Positions 16,924 through 25,689 of a stretch of 40,960 nucleotides of DNA are shown in pieces (within the stretch, counting starts at the first letter, position 1; every line of letters begins with the position of its first letter). The translations under genes and the position numbers were made by a program. The stretch is from positions 1 through 40,960 of the forward strand of contig CAAGLV010000168.1 in NCBI GenBank assembly GCA_900770875.1, given 5' to 3'. The notes beneath the pieces were generated by a model. The model was not told the origin of the DNA, did no database searches, and was given only the letters and a program-made list of their open reading frames with translations. The stretch is from Flavobacteriales bacterium (lineage in GTDB: Bacteria; Bacteroidota; Bacteroidia; Flavobacteriales; Weeksellaceae).

Positions 16924-17361
16924 ATGAATAGCAAAAATTTAAAATTAATCGATCGTATCAATCATATTAAAAACCTTTTTTTACTTGGAAAAAGTGATAA
17001 AATTTTATCCGAAAAAGAAATTGATATTATCTCTCAGATTGCGAAACAACATGGTTTAAAATTTCAGGATATCAACTATATATTATCGCATACTTCGGAG
17101 ATTCCTTTTAGTATGCCCGATTCGTTTACCGAACGCTTAGCTGCTCTTTACGATTTAGTTTTATTGATGGTTGCAGATTTTAGAATACATCCTAACGAAA
17201 AGTTATTTTGTATTGATATTGCAAAAAAATACGAATTTAATCCACAAATTGTAGACGAATTAATTGAAGATGTTTTAAGTTTTGTACTTGAAGGAAAAGA
17301 ATGCGACGAAGCGGTAAAATATTTAATAAAATATGCACATCCTAAAAATAGCTTAAATTAA
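16924..17361 (+). CDS. TerB-like helical protein
   Basis: A 145-residue all-helical protein. The segments I-L-S-E-K-E-I-D-I-I (about 27-36) and F-R-I-H-P-N-E-K-L-F-C-I-D-I-A (about 96-110) resemble the paired acidic motifs of the TerB tellurite-resistance fold. No signal peptide is seen. Proteins of this type are common in Flavobacteriia, usually without other ter genes, and their role is unknown. Its stop codon overlaps the stop of the converging gene (4-nt overlap). Confidence 0.75.
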   Translation: MNSKNLKLIDRINHIKNLFLLGKSDKILSEKEIDIISQIAKQHGLKFQDINYILSHTSEIPFSMPDSFTERLAALYDLVLLMVADFRIHPNEKLFCIDIAKKYEFNPQIVDELIEDVLSFVLEGKECDEAVKYLIKYAHPKNSLN

Positions 17362-17999
17362 GATTTGATTAATTGGTAAATTGTTAACAACGAAACAACA
17401 CTAGTTATACCGCCTATGATATAATTTATATTTTTTAGAATAAACGAGTTATCCTCTGATCTCGATTTAAAAAATTTAATATATAACGAAAAAATTAACA
17501 TCGAACCTAAAACAACTCCTAAAGCAAAAATTGAGCTGTTAGGTTCTTTAAAAACCGAGATTTTGTACGAAGTTAATGTTGCACTTAAAAACACATAAAA
17601 CGGAATAGGAAACAAATTTAAAGCTGATAAAACAACTCCATAAAAAAACTTATTTTTTTGTTTTACATCTCCCTGATGATCTAGCTTATATTGCTTTTTC
17701 TTATTGTCGCGTTTTTGTGCAAAAAACAAAAAGTAAATAGTAATCAAAATAAAAACTACTAAACCTATTTCTCTAAAAATCTTGGTTACATTTTCGTTAA
17801 AATTAATAAACTTGGCCAGAAATATAGCCAAATAAACTTGTACAGCTATCGTAATTGCCGTACCAGCCATAAATGTATATGCACTTTTAGATCCTTCTAA
17901 TTTTGCAATTTTAACAACCGTCATATTTAATAAACCTGGAATTGATGATCCGATAAAAGCTGTAAAAATTCCAATCAATAAAAGTTCTAAAATCTCCAT
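17358..17999 (-). CDS. LysE-family translocator
   Basis: A 213-residue membrane protein with about six hydrophobic helices. It starts with the LysE-type motif G-x-x-x-x-x-I-G-S-S-I-P-G-L-L-N-M-T-V-V-K near residues 9-30, the counterpart of the P-G-P-N region. A charged loop (about 113-135) splits two halves. Such proteins export amino acids or related solutes; the substrate is not predictable. It overlaps the converging TerB-like gene by 4 nt and no terminator is visible between them. Confidence 0.8.
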   Translation of the reverse strand: MEILELLLIGIFTAFIGSSIPGLLNMTVVKIAKLEGSKSAYTFMAGTAITIAVQVYLAIFLAKFINFNENVTKIFREIGLVVFILITIYFLFFAQKRDNKKKQYKLDHQGDVKQKNKFFYGVVLSALNLFPIPFYVFLSATLTSYKISVFKEPNSSIFALGVVLGSMLIFSLYIKFFKSRSEDNSFILKNINYIIGGITSVVSLLTIYQLIKS

Positions 18000-18018
18000 T
18001 ATAATGCGATAAGGTGTG

Positions 18019-18026
18019 CAAATGTA
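18019..18026 (-). promoter_or_regulatory. LysE-type gene -7 box (TACATTTG)
   Basis: TACATTTG on the minus strand fits TAnnTTTG and lies 19 nt before the ATG at 17999. No TTTG is seen at -33. Confidence 0.4.
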
Positions 18027-18080
18027 AGCAAAGTAAATTAATCGGATTTTATTTTAAATGAATAAATATTGATCAAGAAA

Positions 18081-18815
18081 TTATTTTTTTAAAATCCAAT
18101 GTAAAGCCTCTTGTATTGTATGATTAAAAATGGTAAAATGTGTTTGATTTTTATCTTCTATATACAACCAATTGTTATTTAAATTTGGATTGCTTTTTAA
18201 TTTTGAAACGAATTGATCTGTTAATTCTGAAATAGAAATTACCTGTGATGCAGCTATCCATAATTTTTTATCTTTTAAATGATTCAAATCCATACCATTC
18301 ATAATTTCATCAATTAATAAATGATTATTCCACCACAAAGAAGGATCAATACTAATAAAACTTTTAAAATGTTCTGGATGATGATACAATAAATCCATCA
18401 CTAATAATCCACCCAACGATTCTCCTACAATTGCATTTTTGTGATTGGTTTTGTATTTTGTATCTATCGTTGGAATTAATTCTTCGGTAATAAATCGTTT
18501 AAAACGAGCTGCATTTCCATATTTCGGCACCCATTTTCTATCTTTACGAACTGTTGTATTTCCGGTAAAATCGTAATTTCGTTCAATATTTTCAATCCCA
18601 ACTAATAAAACGGGCTTAATCTTATTTTCTTTAATTAAGTGAATTAATAATTGTTGAATTTGATTAAATTTTTCTTGCAAACCTCCATCTAATAAATAAA
18701 GTACAGGTAAAACATCATCTTTAAAATCATTTGGAATCCAAACATTAATTGTTCGATCTTGCTTTAGTATTTTAGATGAGATTTGAAATGTTTCGATTAA
18801 TTGGCTTTGTTCCAT
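18081..18815 (-). CDS. alpha/beta-hydrolase, esterase D / IroE-like family
   Basis: A 244-residue cytoplasmic hydrolase of the PF00756 type. The strand V-L-Y-L-L-D-G-G (38-45) is followed by the nucleophile elbow G-E-S-L-G-G with Ser133. S-I-D-P-S-L-W-W-N follows, as in siderophore esterases and S-formylglutathione hydrolase relatives. A late Q-T-H-F probably supplies the catalytic His. No signal peptide is present. Neighbours (LysE-type exporter, valS) give no hint of a substrate, and no iron-uptake genes are nearby. Confidence 0.9.
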   Translation of the reverse strand: MEQSQLIETFQISSKILKQDRTINVWIPNDFKDDVLPVLYLLDGGLQEKFNQIQQLLIHLIKENKIKPVLLVGIENIERNYDFTGNTTVRKDRKWVPKYGNAARFKRFITEELIPTIDTKYKTNHKNAIVGESLGGLLVMDLLYHHPEHFKSFISIDPSLWWNNHLLIDEIMNGMDLNHLKDKKLWIAASQVISISELTDQFVSKLKSNPNLNNNWLYIEDKNQTHFTIFNHTIQEALHWILKK

Positions 18816-18856
18816 TTAAATAGGTTTAATTTAAATTTAACTCATTTTATTTTAAT

Positions 18857-18883
18857 AAAAAAACCACTCCAAAATTGGAGTGG
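18857..18883 (-). terminator. intrinsic terminator of valS
   Basis: CCACTCCAA (18864-18872) pairs perfectly with TTGGAGTGG (18875-18883), and on the minus strand it is followed by a run of seven T. Confidence 0.92.
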
Positions 18884-18886
18884 CTT

Positions 18887-18921
18887 GAACTTATAACTTA
18901 TTACGTATAACTTTTAACTTA
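18887..18921. repeat. five tandem 7-bp repeats (consensus TAACTTA)
   Basis: Five consecutive heptamers occupy 18887-18921. Copies 2 and 5 are exactly TAACTTA. Copies 1 and 4 differ by one base and copy 3 (TTACGTA) by two. The last copy includes the valS stop codon, and the array leads straight into the terminator hairpin. Confidence 0.7.
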
Positions 18922-21540
18922 TAATGCTGCTAATTGCTCTTCGATTTGTGCAATTTTAGCTAAAGCATCTGCTTCTTTTTTACGTTCTGCTGCAATTACC
19001 TGCTCTGGCGCACCAGCAACGAATCTTTCGTTTGATAATTTTTTACGAACCGAATTTAAGAATCCTTGGTTGTACTCTAACTCTTTTTGTAATTTTTCGC
19101 GTTCAGCCTCTATATCAATATTCTCAGACATCGGAATCATAAACTCTAACGTACCAACACGGAATCCGAAACCTTTTTCTGGTTTATCTCCTGTATTGAA
19201 GTTAGAAACGTTTCCTAATTTAGAGAATACATCAACATAGATTTCGTTAGCTGCTTGTGCATCAGCAAAAACTTCTAACGCTTCTTTTGGAGACATTCCT
19301 TTCTCTGAACGTAATCCACGAATTGCTGTAGTCGCCTCTTTTGTATTTTCGAATGCTTTGATAACTACTTCGTCGAAAGAAGTCACTTCTGGATATTTCG
19401 AAATAATTAAAGCTTCTTCTTCCGTTCTTTCAGCAATTAAGTGCCAAATTTCCTCTGTTAAGAAAGGCATAAATGGATGTAAAACTTTTAATACATTTTC
19501 TAAGTAAACGATTGTATCCTCGTATGTTTTACGATCGATTGGCTCACCAAATGTTGGTTTAATTGCCTCTAAATACCAAGAACAGAAATCGTCCCAAATT
19601 AATTTATAGATTGCCATTAACGAATCTGATAAACGATATTGATCGTAGTTATGCTCGATATCCGCTAATGCTTGTTGGAATTTATTTTCGAACCAGTTTA
19701 CCGCTTTTGCTTGCGCAGAAGTTTGCTCTAATTCGTTATTTACTTCCCAACCTTTAATTAAACGGAAAGCATTCCAAATTTTGTTTGCGAAGTTACGTCC
19801 TTGTAAACATAATTCCACATCAAATGGTAAGTCGTTTCCTGCAGGTGCCGTTAATAACATTCCCATACGTGTAGCATCTGCACCGTACTCGTTCATTAAC
19901 TCGATTGGATCTGGCGAATTCCCTAAAGATTTCGACATTTTACGACCTTGTTTGTCACGAACGATACCTGTGAAATATACATTTTCGAAAGGTAATTCGT
20001 TACGGTATTCGTATCCTGCCACAATCATACGTGCAACCCAGAAGAAAATAATATCCGGACCAGTAACTAAATCTTGTGTTGGATAATAATAGTTGATTTC
20101 TTCGTTTTCTGGATTATTGATTCCATCGAAAACAGAAATTGGCCATAACCAAGAAGAGAACCACGTATCTAAAGCATCTTCGTCTTGACGTAAATCTTCG
20201 ATTGTTAATGCCGCATTTCCTGATTTTTCTTGCGCTAATGGTAACGCTTCTTCTTTTGTTAAAGCAACAACGAAATCTTCGTTTCCTTCACCATAGAAGA
20301 ACGCAGGAATTTGGTGTCCCCACCATAATTGACGCGAAATGTTCCAGTCTGTTACATTTTCCATCCAGTTACGGTATGTGTTTTTAAATTTCGCTGGGTG
20401 AAATTTAATCGTATCGTTCATTACATTATCTAATGCAGGTTTTGCTAAATCTGTCATTTTTAAGAACCATTGGTTCGAGATTTTAGGCTCGATAACCGCT
20501 CCAGTTCTTTCAGAAGTTCCTACATTATTTTTATAATCTTCTACTTTTTCAAGTAAACCTTTTTCTTCTAATTCTTTCTCAACTTCTTTACGCACTTTAA
20601 AACGATCCATTCCGGCATAGTTCATTCCGTAATCGTTTAATTTTGCATCATCCGTAAAAATGTCAATGAATTCTAAATTGTGTTTCTTTCCTAATTCGTA
20701 GTCATTTGTATCGTGTGCAGGCGTTACTTTTAAACATCCTGTACCAAATTCTAAATCAACATACTCATCTTCGATAATGTTAACCTCACGACCAACTAAA
20801 GGAACAATTACTTTTTGTCCTTTTAACCATTGGTAACGTTCGTCGTTAGGATTAATACAAACAGCTGTATCCCCAAAAATAGTTTCTGGACGAGTTGTTG
20901 CCACAACGATGTATTTATCAGAACCTACGACTTGGTATTTTAAGTGATATAATTTTCCGTTTTTTTCTTTGTAAACAACTTCTTCGTCAGAGATGTTTGT
21001 TTTTGCTTCCGGATCCCAGTTCACCATACGGTAACCGCGGTAAATTAATCCTTTGTTGTATAAATCGATAAATACACGTTGTACAGACTCAGATAAATCT
21101 GGATCCATCGTGAATTTAGTACGATCCCAATCACAAGAAGCTCCTAATTTTTTTAATTGATCTAAGATAATTCCACCGTGTTTGTGTGTCCAATCCCAAG
21201 CGTGCTCTAAGAATTTTTCACGTCCGATGTCAAATTTAGAAACACCTTCTTCTTTTAATTTCGCAACGACTTTCGCTTCAGTTGCAATTGAAGCGTGGTC
21301 TGTTCCAGGAACCCAACATGCGTTGAATCCACGCATACGAGCACGACGAATTAATACGTCTTGAATCGTATTATTTAACATGTGCCCCATGTGTAAAACA
21401 CCTGTGACGTTTGGTGGTGGAATTACAATTGTGTAAGCTTTTCTTTCGTCTGGTGTAGATTTAAAGTATTTTTTCTCCATCCAGTACTGGTACCATTTTC
21501 CTTCAACCTCTGTCGGCGTATATTTCGATGCGATTTCCAT
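18919..21540 (-). CDS. valS: valyl-tRNA synthetase
   Basis: A class I synthetase that charges tRNA-Val. From ATG 21538-21540 it has 873 residues. HMGH, the HIGH signature, is at 50-53 after P-P-P-N-V-T-G-V-L, and KMSKS is at 534-538. The editing domain (I-F-G-D-T-A-V near 221-227) and a C-terminal coiled coil (I-D-I-E-A-E-R-E-K-L-Q-K-E-L) are present. An in-frame TTG eleven codons upstream lies inside the promoter box, so the ATG is chosen. No T-box or leader riboswitch is visible, as expected for this phylum. Confidence 0.97.
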   Translation of the reverse strand: MEIASKYTPTEVEGKWYQYWMEKKYFKSTPDERKAYTIVIPPPNVTGVLHMGHMLNNTIQDVLIRRARMRGFNACWVPGTDHASIATEAKVVAKLKEEGVSKFDIGREKFLEHAWDWTHKHGGIILDQLKKLGASCDWDRTKFTMDPDLSESVQRVFIDLYNKGLIYRGYRMVNWDPEAKTNISDEEVVYKEKNGKLYHLKYQVVGSDKYIVVATTRPETIFGDTAVCINPNDERYQWLKGQKVIVPLVGREVNIIEDEYVDLEFGTGCLKVTPAHDTNDYELGKKHNLEFIDIFTDDAKLNDYGMNYAGMDRFKVRKEVEKELEEKGLLEKVEDYKNNVGTSERTGAVIEPKISNQWFLKMTDLAKPALDNVMNDTIKFHPAKFKNTYRNWMENVTDWNISRQLWWGHQIPAFFYGEGNEDFVVALTKEEALPLAQEKSGNAALTIEDLRQDEDALDTWFSSWLWPISVFDGINNPENEEINYYYPTQDLVTGPDIIFFWVARMIVAGYEYRNELPFENVYFTGIVRDKQGRKMSKSLGNSPDPIELMNEYGADATRMGMLLTAPAGNDLPFDVELCLQGRNFANKIWNAFRLIKGWEVNNELEQTSAQAKAVNWFENKFQQALADIEHNYDQYRLSDSLMAIYKLIWDDFCSWYLEAIKPTFGEPIDRKTYEDTIVYLENVLKVLHPFMPFLTEEIWHLIAERTEEEALIISKYPEVTSFDEVVIKAFENTKEATTAIRGLRSEKGMSPKEALEVFADAQAANEIYVDVFSKLGNVSNFNTGDKPEKGFGFRVGTLEFMIPMSENIDIEAEREKLQKELEYNQGFLNSVRKKLSNERFVAGAPEQVIAAERKKEADALAKIAQIEEQLAAL

Positions 21541-21564
21541 TGTATATTTATTCTTAAAAACAAA

Positions 21565-21592
21565 TTTGGGCAAATTTAATCAATCTGCCCAA
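21565..21592 (-). promoter_or_regulatory. valS promoter box inside an inverted repeat
   Basis: TTGGGCA (21566-21572) and TGCCCAA (21586-21592) form a perfect 7-bp inverted repeat around TAAATTTG (minus strand, 21571-21578). That sequence fits the -7 box and lies 30 nt before the valS ATG. The same hairpin could act as a weak terminator for the upstream gene, whose stop is at 21615. Confidence 0.4.
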
Positions 21593-21614
21593 TATTTAGT
21601 TTGAATTATTTGTT

Positions 21615-23243
21615 TTATTTAGTTTCTAAACTCGAAATATACGAATAATAGATTTTTTTGAGCTTTTCTTCGTCTAAAAACGAGTTATGCTTCGTGTAAA
21701 AGCCTTTTTTTACATCTTTATTATTGATTAATTCGGGATGAGATTTTTGCATCAAGTAACGATCGATTAAAGTAGGATTAATCGCAATTTGGTTTATATT
21801 ATACGAAAAAGGATATCTTTTAACGTAATTTGCTTTAAAATTAAACAACTGTATCTTTTCTGTTTTTAATTGGTAATTTTTTGGTACTAAAAGTTGCTTG
21901 TATTGATATTTAGCAACCATTTTTAAAAAATAAATTTCGGAAAAAGAATTTGTAATGTTTTTAGAAAACACAAATAATATCGCACTTATACTTACAACTG
22001 AATAAATTAAAATTCGATTAAGATTTAGTTTTGATAAAATGATAACAACTACGATTAAAAAACCATCTAGTAAAAAACGATATTGAGGACTAATTGCAAC
22101 AAAAACTAAACCCTTAATTAAGAAAAGAGCCATTAAAATTGCTAAAGTTCGTTCTCTTTTCAAATAAAAATAAATAGCTGAAAATAATTGAGTTAAAAAT
22201 ATAAATCCAAAAATGATTAATGATAAATGTAAATTATTGCTTAAATATCTATAATATTGGAACAATGACATTGCGCCAATTTCTTCTTTCGAAATGTAAT
22301 TAACGCGAGAAACAGCCATGTACCTTCCTTCGATTGCCGAAATATCGTAAATTGAAGCAGGCACAGCATGTTTTAAAAAACTTAAATTTCCTAACGAAAG
22401 TGGAAACAAAAAATTTCCGGTTAAAATAATGTTTTTAGCTAAAAACAAAAGCACTAAACCACATATACCAATATAAGTAGATTGAAAATATGATTTATTT
22501 TTTAGTGATAATAGAAAAAAGAAAACAGGTAAAACAAATGCAATTGGTTTAATTAAAACAATAAAACAACCAACGATTAATCCGTATTTAATAGCTTCGT
22601 TAGATTTTGAATTTTGCCAATTTAAATACAGTATAATTGATAAAATAATTACGGGTAAATCGGGCGATGGCGACGCTACAAATAAATAAAATAACGGCAA
22701 TAAAATCAATAAATTAAACTGCTTAATCTCTGACAAATAAATTAGATAGATGACAATTAAAAAGGCATTTATCTTATAGTACCAATCAAACGATTCGTTA
22801 AACGTAGCTTGTATAATATGCCACAACGAAGTTTGCCCTAAATTAAAATCGAAATTTGCTAATCCATTTACTAATCCATAGCCATCTAACCATTTAATTG
22901 TTGGCAAATAATAACTAAATGTATCAAATAAAAAAGCATTAATACTTGCTACAAAACAGGTTAATAATGCAAAAAATAAAATTGATTTATCACCAACAAA
23001 AAAGCCTTTCCAACAGGCATTTTTAACAAACAAAACAAATCCAATAAGCAAGATAAAAATCTCGTAATAAACAGTTAATGGCACAAACATTGCTATTATT
23101 AATGATATAAGACCAATAAATAGTAGTCCATTTATTAAACGAAAACTTAAAAGACGATTACTATTTAAAAATTTATCTAAAACGCTTCCATAACCCGAAG
23201 CAATTACGAGATAAATAACAAGAGAGTATATAATTTGCAACAT
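21615..23243 (-). CDS. polytopic membrane protein, LIC_10190-like family
   Basis: A 542-residue protein with about ten to twelve membrane segments up to residue ~420 and a soluble C-terminal tail. The S-x-F-L-F-D-T-F-S-Y-Y-L-P-T-I-K-W-L region near residue 107 sits between the third and fourth helices. It resembles the first large loop of GT-C-type glycosyltransferases and the LIC_10190 membrane family. Involvement in envelope glycan assembly is an inference. It lies upstream of valS in the same orientation, 75 bp apart. Confidence 0.7.
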   Translation of the reverse strand: MLQIIYSLVIYLVIASGYGSVLDKFLNSNRLLSFRLINGLLFIGLISLIIAMFVPLTVYYEIFILLIGFVLFVKNACWKGFFVGDKSILFFALLTCFVASINAFLFDTFSYYLPTIKWLDGYGLVNGLANFDFNLGQTSLWHIIQATFNESFDWYYKINAFLIVIYLIYLSEIKQFNLLILLPLFYLFVASPSPDLPVIILSIILYLNWQNSKSNEAIKYGLIVGCFIVLIKPIAFVLPVFFFLLSLKNKSYFQSTYIGICGLVLLFLAKNIILTGNFLFPLSLGNLSFLKHAVPASIYDISAIEGRYMAVSRVNYISKEEIGAMSLFQYYRYLSNNLHLSLIIFGFIFLTQLFSAIYFYLKRERTLAILMALFLIKGLVFVAISPQYRFLLDGFLIVVVIILSKLNLNRILIYSVVSISAILFVFSKNITNSFSEIYFLKMVAKYQYKQLLVPKNYQLKTEKIQLFNFKANYVKRYPFSYNINQIAINPTLIDRYLMQKSHPELINNKDVKKGFYTKHNSFLDEEKLKKIYYSYISSLETK

Positions 23244-23299
23244 TAGTAAAGTTTAAAAATAAATATAATAAATCAATTAAACTTTTCGTTGGTTATAGT

Positions 23300-23329
23300 A
23301 CATTTTAATAAAATGTTTTTATACATTTG
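23300..23329 (+). promoter_or_regulatory. DUF1573 gene promoter with inverted repeat
   Basis: The inverted repeat ACATTTT / AAAATGT (23300-23316, 3-nt spacer) ends 5 nt before TACATTTG (23322-23329), a TAnnTTTG box. That box lies 22 nt before the ATG. The palindrome occupies the spacer between -33 and -7. Confidence 0.4.
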
Positions 23330-23351
23330 ATCATTATAATTAGACTCGATT

Positions 23352-23717
23352 ATGAAAAAAATAATGTTATTAGGAGCTTTCGCAATGGGAATGACTTCTC
23401 TATTTGCGCAAGAATTACAATTAGAATCTGAAACAATAGAATTTGGAGATTTAAAATTAGGAACACAAGTATCTAAAACAATAAAGGTTACAAATAAAGG
23501 TAAAGCACCATTAATTATTACAAGCGCTGTAGGGTCTTGTGGATGTACTATACCAGAATATCCAAAAACTCCGATTGAACCTGGGAAATCAGAAGAAATT
23601 AAAATTAATTATTCTGTAGGTTCAATACCTGGAACATTTAATAAAACTGTAACATTAACATCTAACGACGTTAATGCATCTAGAAAAATCTTTAGAATTA
23701 AAGGTAACGCTAAATAA
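23352..23717 (+). CDS. exported DUF1573 protein
   Basis: A 121-residue secreted or periplasmic protein. The signal peptide ends at S-L-F-A-Q (residue 19/20). The remaining 100 residues are one immunoglobulin-like DUF1573 domain: F-G-D-L-K-L-G (31-37), F/V-T-N-K-G-K-A-P-L-I-I, then S-C-G-C-T (62-66) and a closing beta-strand pair. The S-C-G-C-T motif is a family hallmark, but its role (metal or structural) is not settled. The gene is monocistronic, with a clear terminator. Confidence 0.92.
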   Translation: MKKIMLLGAFAMGMTSLFAQELQLESETIEFGDLKLGTQVSKTIKVTNKGKAPLIITSAVGSCGCTIPEYPKTPIEPGKSEEIKINYSVGSIPGTFNKTVTLTSNDVNASRKIFRIKGNAK

Positions 23718-23737
23718 AAGTTTAAAATAATATTTAT

Positions 23738-23770
23738 AAAAATGTCGGAATTAAAATTCCGACATTTTTT
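23738..23770. terminator. bidirectional terminator
   Basis: AATGTCGGAATT (23741-23752) pairs perfectly with AATTCCGACATT (23755-23766), with A and T runs outside. It separates the converging DUF1573 and aminopeptidase genes. Confidence 0.93.
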
Positions 23771-23774
23771 ATTT

Positions 23775-25553
23775 TTAGATGGCTTTGGTCTTTTCTTTTA
23801 ACCAAGCTTTTTCTTCTTCCGATAATTTTGATTCTAATTGATCAAAAACCCATTGATTGTAGTTGTTTAACCAATCGATATGTACTTGATCTAAAATCGA
23901 TTTTTCTACTAAATCAGTAGCAATGTAACAAATTGTTAATGTTTCGAAATCCATAAATTCGCCATATTGGCTATTCTCTAATTCTTTAGATAAAACTAAA
24001 TTTTCGATACGAATTCCGTATTCGCCTTCTTTATATAAACCAGGTTCGATAGATGTTATCATTCCAGATTCTATTGCAATATCGGTTGGTGTTCCGTTAA
24101 ACACATGTGGTCCTTCGTGTACATTTAAAAAGAAACCAACACCATGCCCCGTTCCGTGTCCGTAATTACGTAACGATTGCCACATTGGTCGACGCGTAAT
24201 TGCATCAATCTGATAACCACGTGTCCCTTTTGGATAAATCGCCATCGAACCTTCAATCATACCTTTTAAAACATACGTATAATCTTCTTTTTCGGCTTGT
24301 GTAATATTTCCTAAAGAAATTACACGTGTAATATCTGTTGTACCTGTTTCGTACTGCCCACCCGAATCAACTAACAATAAACCATTTTGCTCTAATAACG
24401 AATTACTATCAGGAGTTGCCGAATAATGTGGTAAAGCTCCGTGTGCCTTATACCCTGCAATTGTACCAAAAGAAATATCTTTAAAACCTGGTTGTTCGGC
24501 GCGTAATCCTGCTAAATAATCAGCAATCGAAATTTCTGATAAATTACCTGTTGCAACATTTTCTTCGATCCATTTAAAGAATTTTGTTAATGCTACACCA
24601 TCATTAATCATTGCATTACGCGTATGCGCAACTTCTACTTCGTTTTTAATTGCTTTAAGTAAAGTTGAAGGATTCATTGCTTCGATAATCGAAACTTCGG
24701 TTGGTATTGTATCATAAACAGCGAAACATGTACGCTTTGGATCGACTAAAATAGTTGAACCTGTTGGTAATGATTTTAATTTTTGATACACTTCCAAATA
24801 TGGTTGAACAGAAACACTATAACTATTTAATTCTGAAATAGTTTCTGAAGATAATTTACCTTCAGCAATATATAAAATTGTTTCTGATTCGCTAATAAAA
24901 CCAAATCCTAAAACAACCGGATTACAAGGCACATCTGTTCCTCTTAAATTAAAAGCCCAAGCTAAATCGTCTAAAGACGAAATTAAATGCGCATCGGCAC
25001 GTTTCGCCTTTAATTGAGCTTTTATTGTATTAATTTTATCTACAGTTGCTTGACCTGTTGTAGAAACGGGTAACGTATATGCATGATTTACAGGTAAAGT
25101 TGGACGGTTTTCCCAGATTGGACTTAATAAATCGGCGTGTCCATCGATTGTATAACCAAGTGGAGCTAATGTATCTTTTATTGTATTAGCAACTAATAAC
25201 GAAGCCAAATTTCCGTCGAAAGCTACTTTTGCTCCTTCAGGTAAGTTTTCGCTAATCCATTGCACATATTCTGGCGCATGCTGAACTTTTAATTTAACCA
25301 ACTGAAATCCCGAACCATCTAATTGATCTTTTGCCTGAACAAAGTAACGAGAATCTGTCCATAATCCTGCAAAATCTTGTGTTATCATTAATGTACCAGC
25401 CGAACCTGTAAAACCCGAAGTCCATTCGATGCATTTATAATGATCTGGTAAATATTCGCTAATATGTGGATCCGAAGACGGAATAATATAGGCATCGATG
25501 CGTTGTTCTTTCATTAAAGAACGTATCGCTAGAAGCTTTTCTAAATGTGTCAT
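23775..25553 (-). CDS. Xaa-Pro aminopeptidase (aminopeptidase P, M24B)
   Basis: A metallopeptidase that removes N-terminal residues followed by proline. The 592-residue length fits the long eukaryote-like form with two creatinase-type N-terminal domains and a C-terminal pita-bread domain. The five metal ligands are visible: D396 (L-V-D-S-G), D407 (T-T-D-I-T-R), H470 (G-T-G-H-G-V-G), E503 (I-E-P-G-L-Y) and E517 (I-R-I-E-N). H-G-A-L-P-H-Y precedes them. No signal peptide is present. It is monocistronic. Confidence 0.96.
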   Translation of the reverse strand: MTHLEKLLAIRSLMKEQRIDAYIIPSSDPHISEYLPDHYKCIEWTSGFTGSAGTLMITQDFAGLWTDSRYFVQAKDQLDGSGFQLVKLKVQHAPEYVQWISENLPEGAKVAFDGNLASLLVANTIKDTLAPLGYTIDGHADLLSPIWENRPTLPVNHAYTLPVSTTGQATVDKINTIKAQLKAKRADAHLISSLDDLAWAFNLRGTDVPCNPVVLGFGFISESETILYIAEGKLSSETISELNSYSVSVQPYLEVYQKLKSLPTGSTILVDPKRTCFAVYDTIPTEVSIIEAMNPSTLLKAIKNEVEVAHTRNAMINDGVALTKFFKWIEENVATGNLSEISIADYLAGLRAEQPGFKDISFGTIAGYKAHGALPHYSATPDSNSLLEQNGLLLVDSGGQYETGTTDITRVISLGNITQAEKEDYTYVLKGMIEGSMAIYPKGTRGYQIDAITRRPMWQSLRNYGHGTGHGVGFFLNVHEGPHVFNGTPTDIAIESGMITSIEPGLYKEGEYGIRIENLVLSKELENSQYGEFMDFETLTICYIATDLVEKSILDQVHIDWLNNYNQWVFDQLESKLSEEEKAWLKEKTKAI

Positions 25554-25627
25554 TCTATATCATAAATTAAATTACCATAAAGGTAAAACAAAGCGATAAA
25601 TAATCGAAATTATAAATCAATTATCAT

Positions 25628-25663
25628 AAAAAAACCTCATTCTACATCGATTGTAAAATGAGG
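25628..25663 (-). terminator. intrinsic terminator of LamB-like porin 1
   Basis: CCTCATTCTACA (25635-25646) pairs with TGTAAAATGAGG (25652-25663) with one mismatch. On the minus strand it is followed by seven T. It lies 27 nt after the porin stop. Confidence 0.85.
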
Positions 25664-25689
25664 CATATTTTTTTATTTTATAAAACGAA

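Noticed and set aside
18887..18921. CRISPR-like repeat array
   Set aside because: The units are only 7 bp with no spacers, and no cas genes are present.
21541..21573. Extended valS start at TTG 21573
   Set aside because: The TTG overlaps the likely -7 box TAAATTTG at 21571-21578, and the family alignment begins near M-E-I-A-S-K-Y at 21540.
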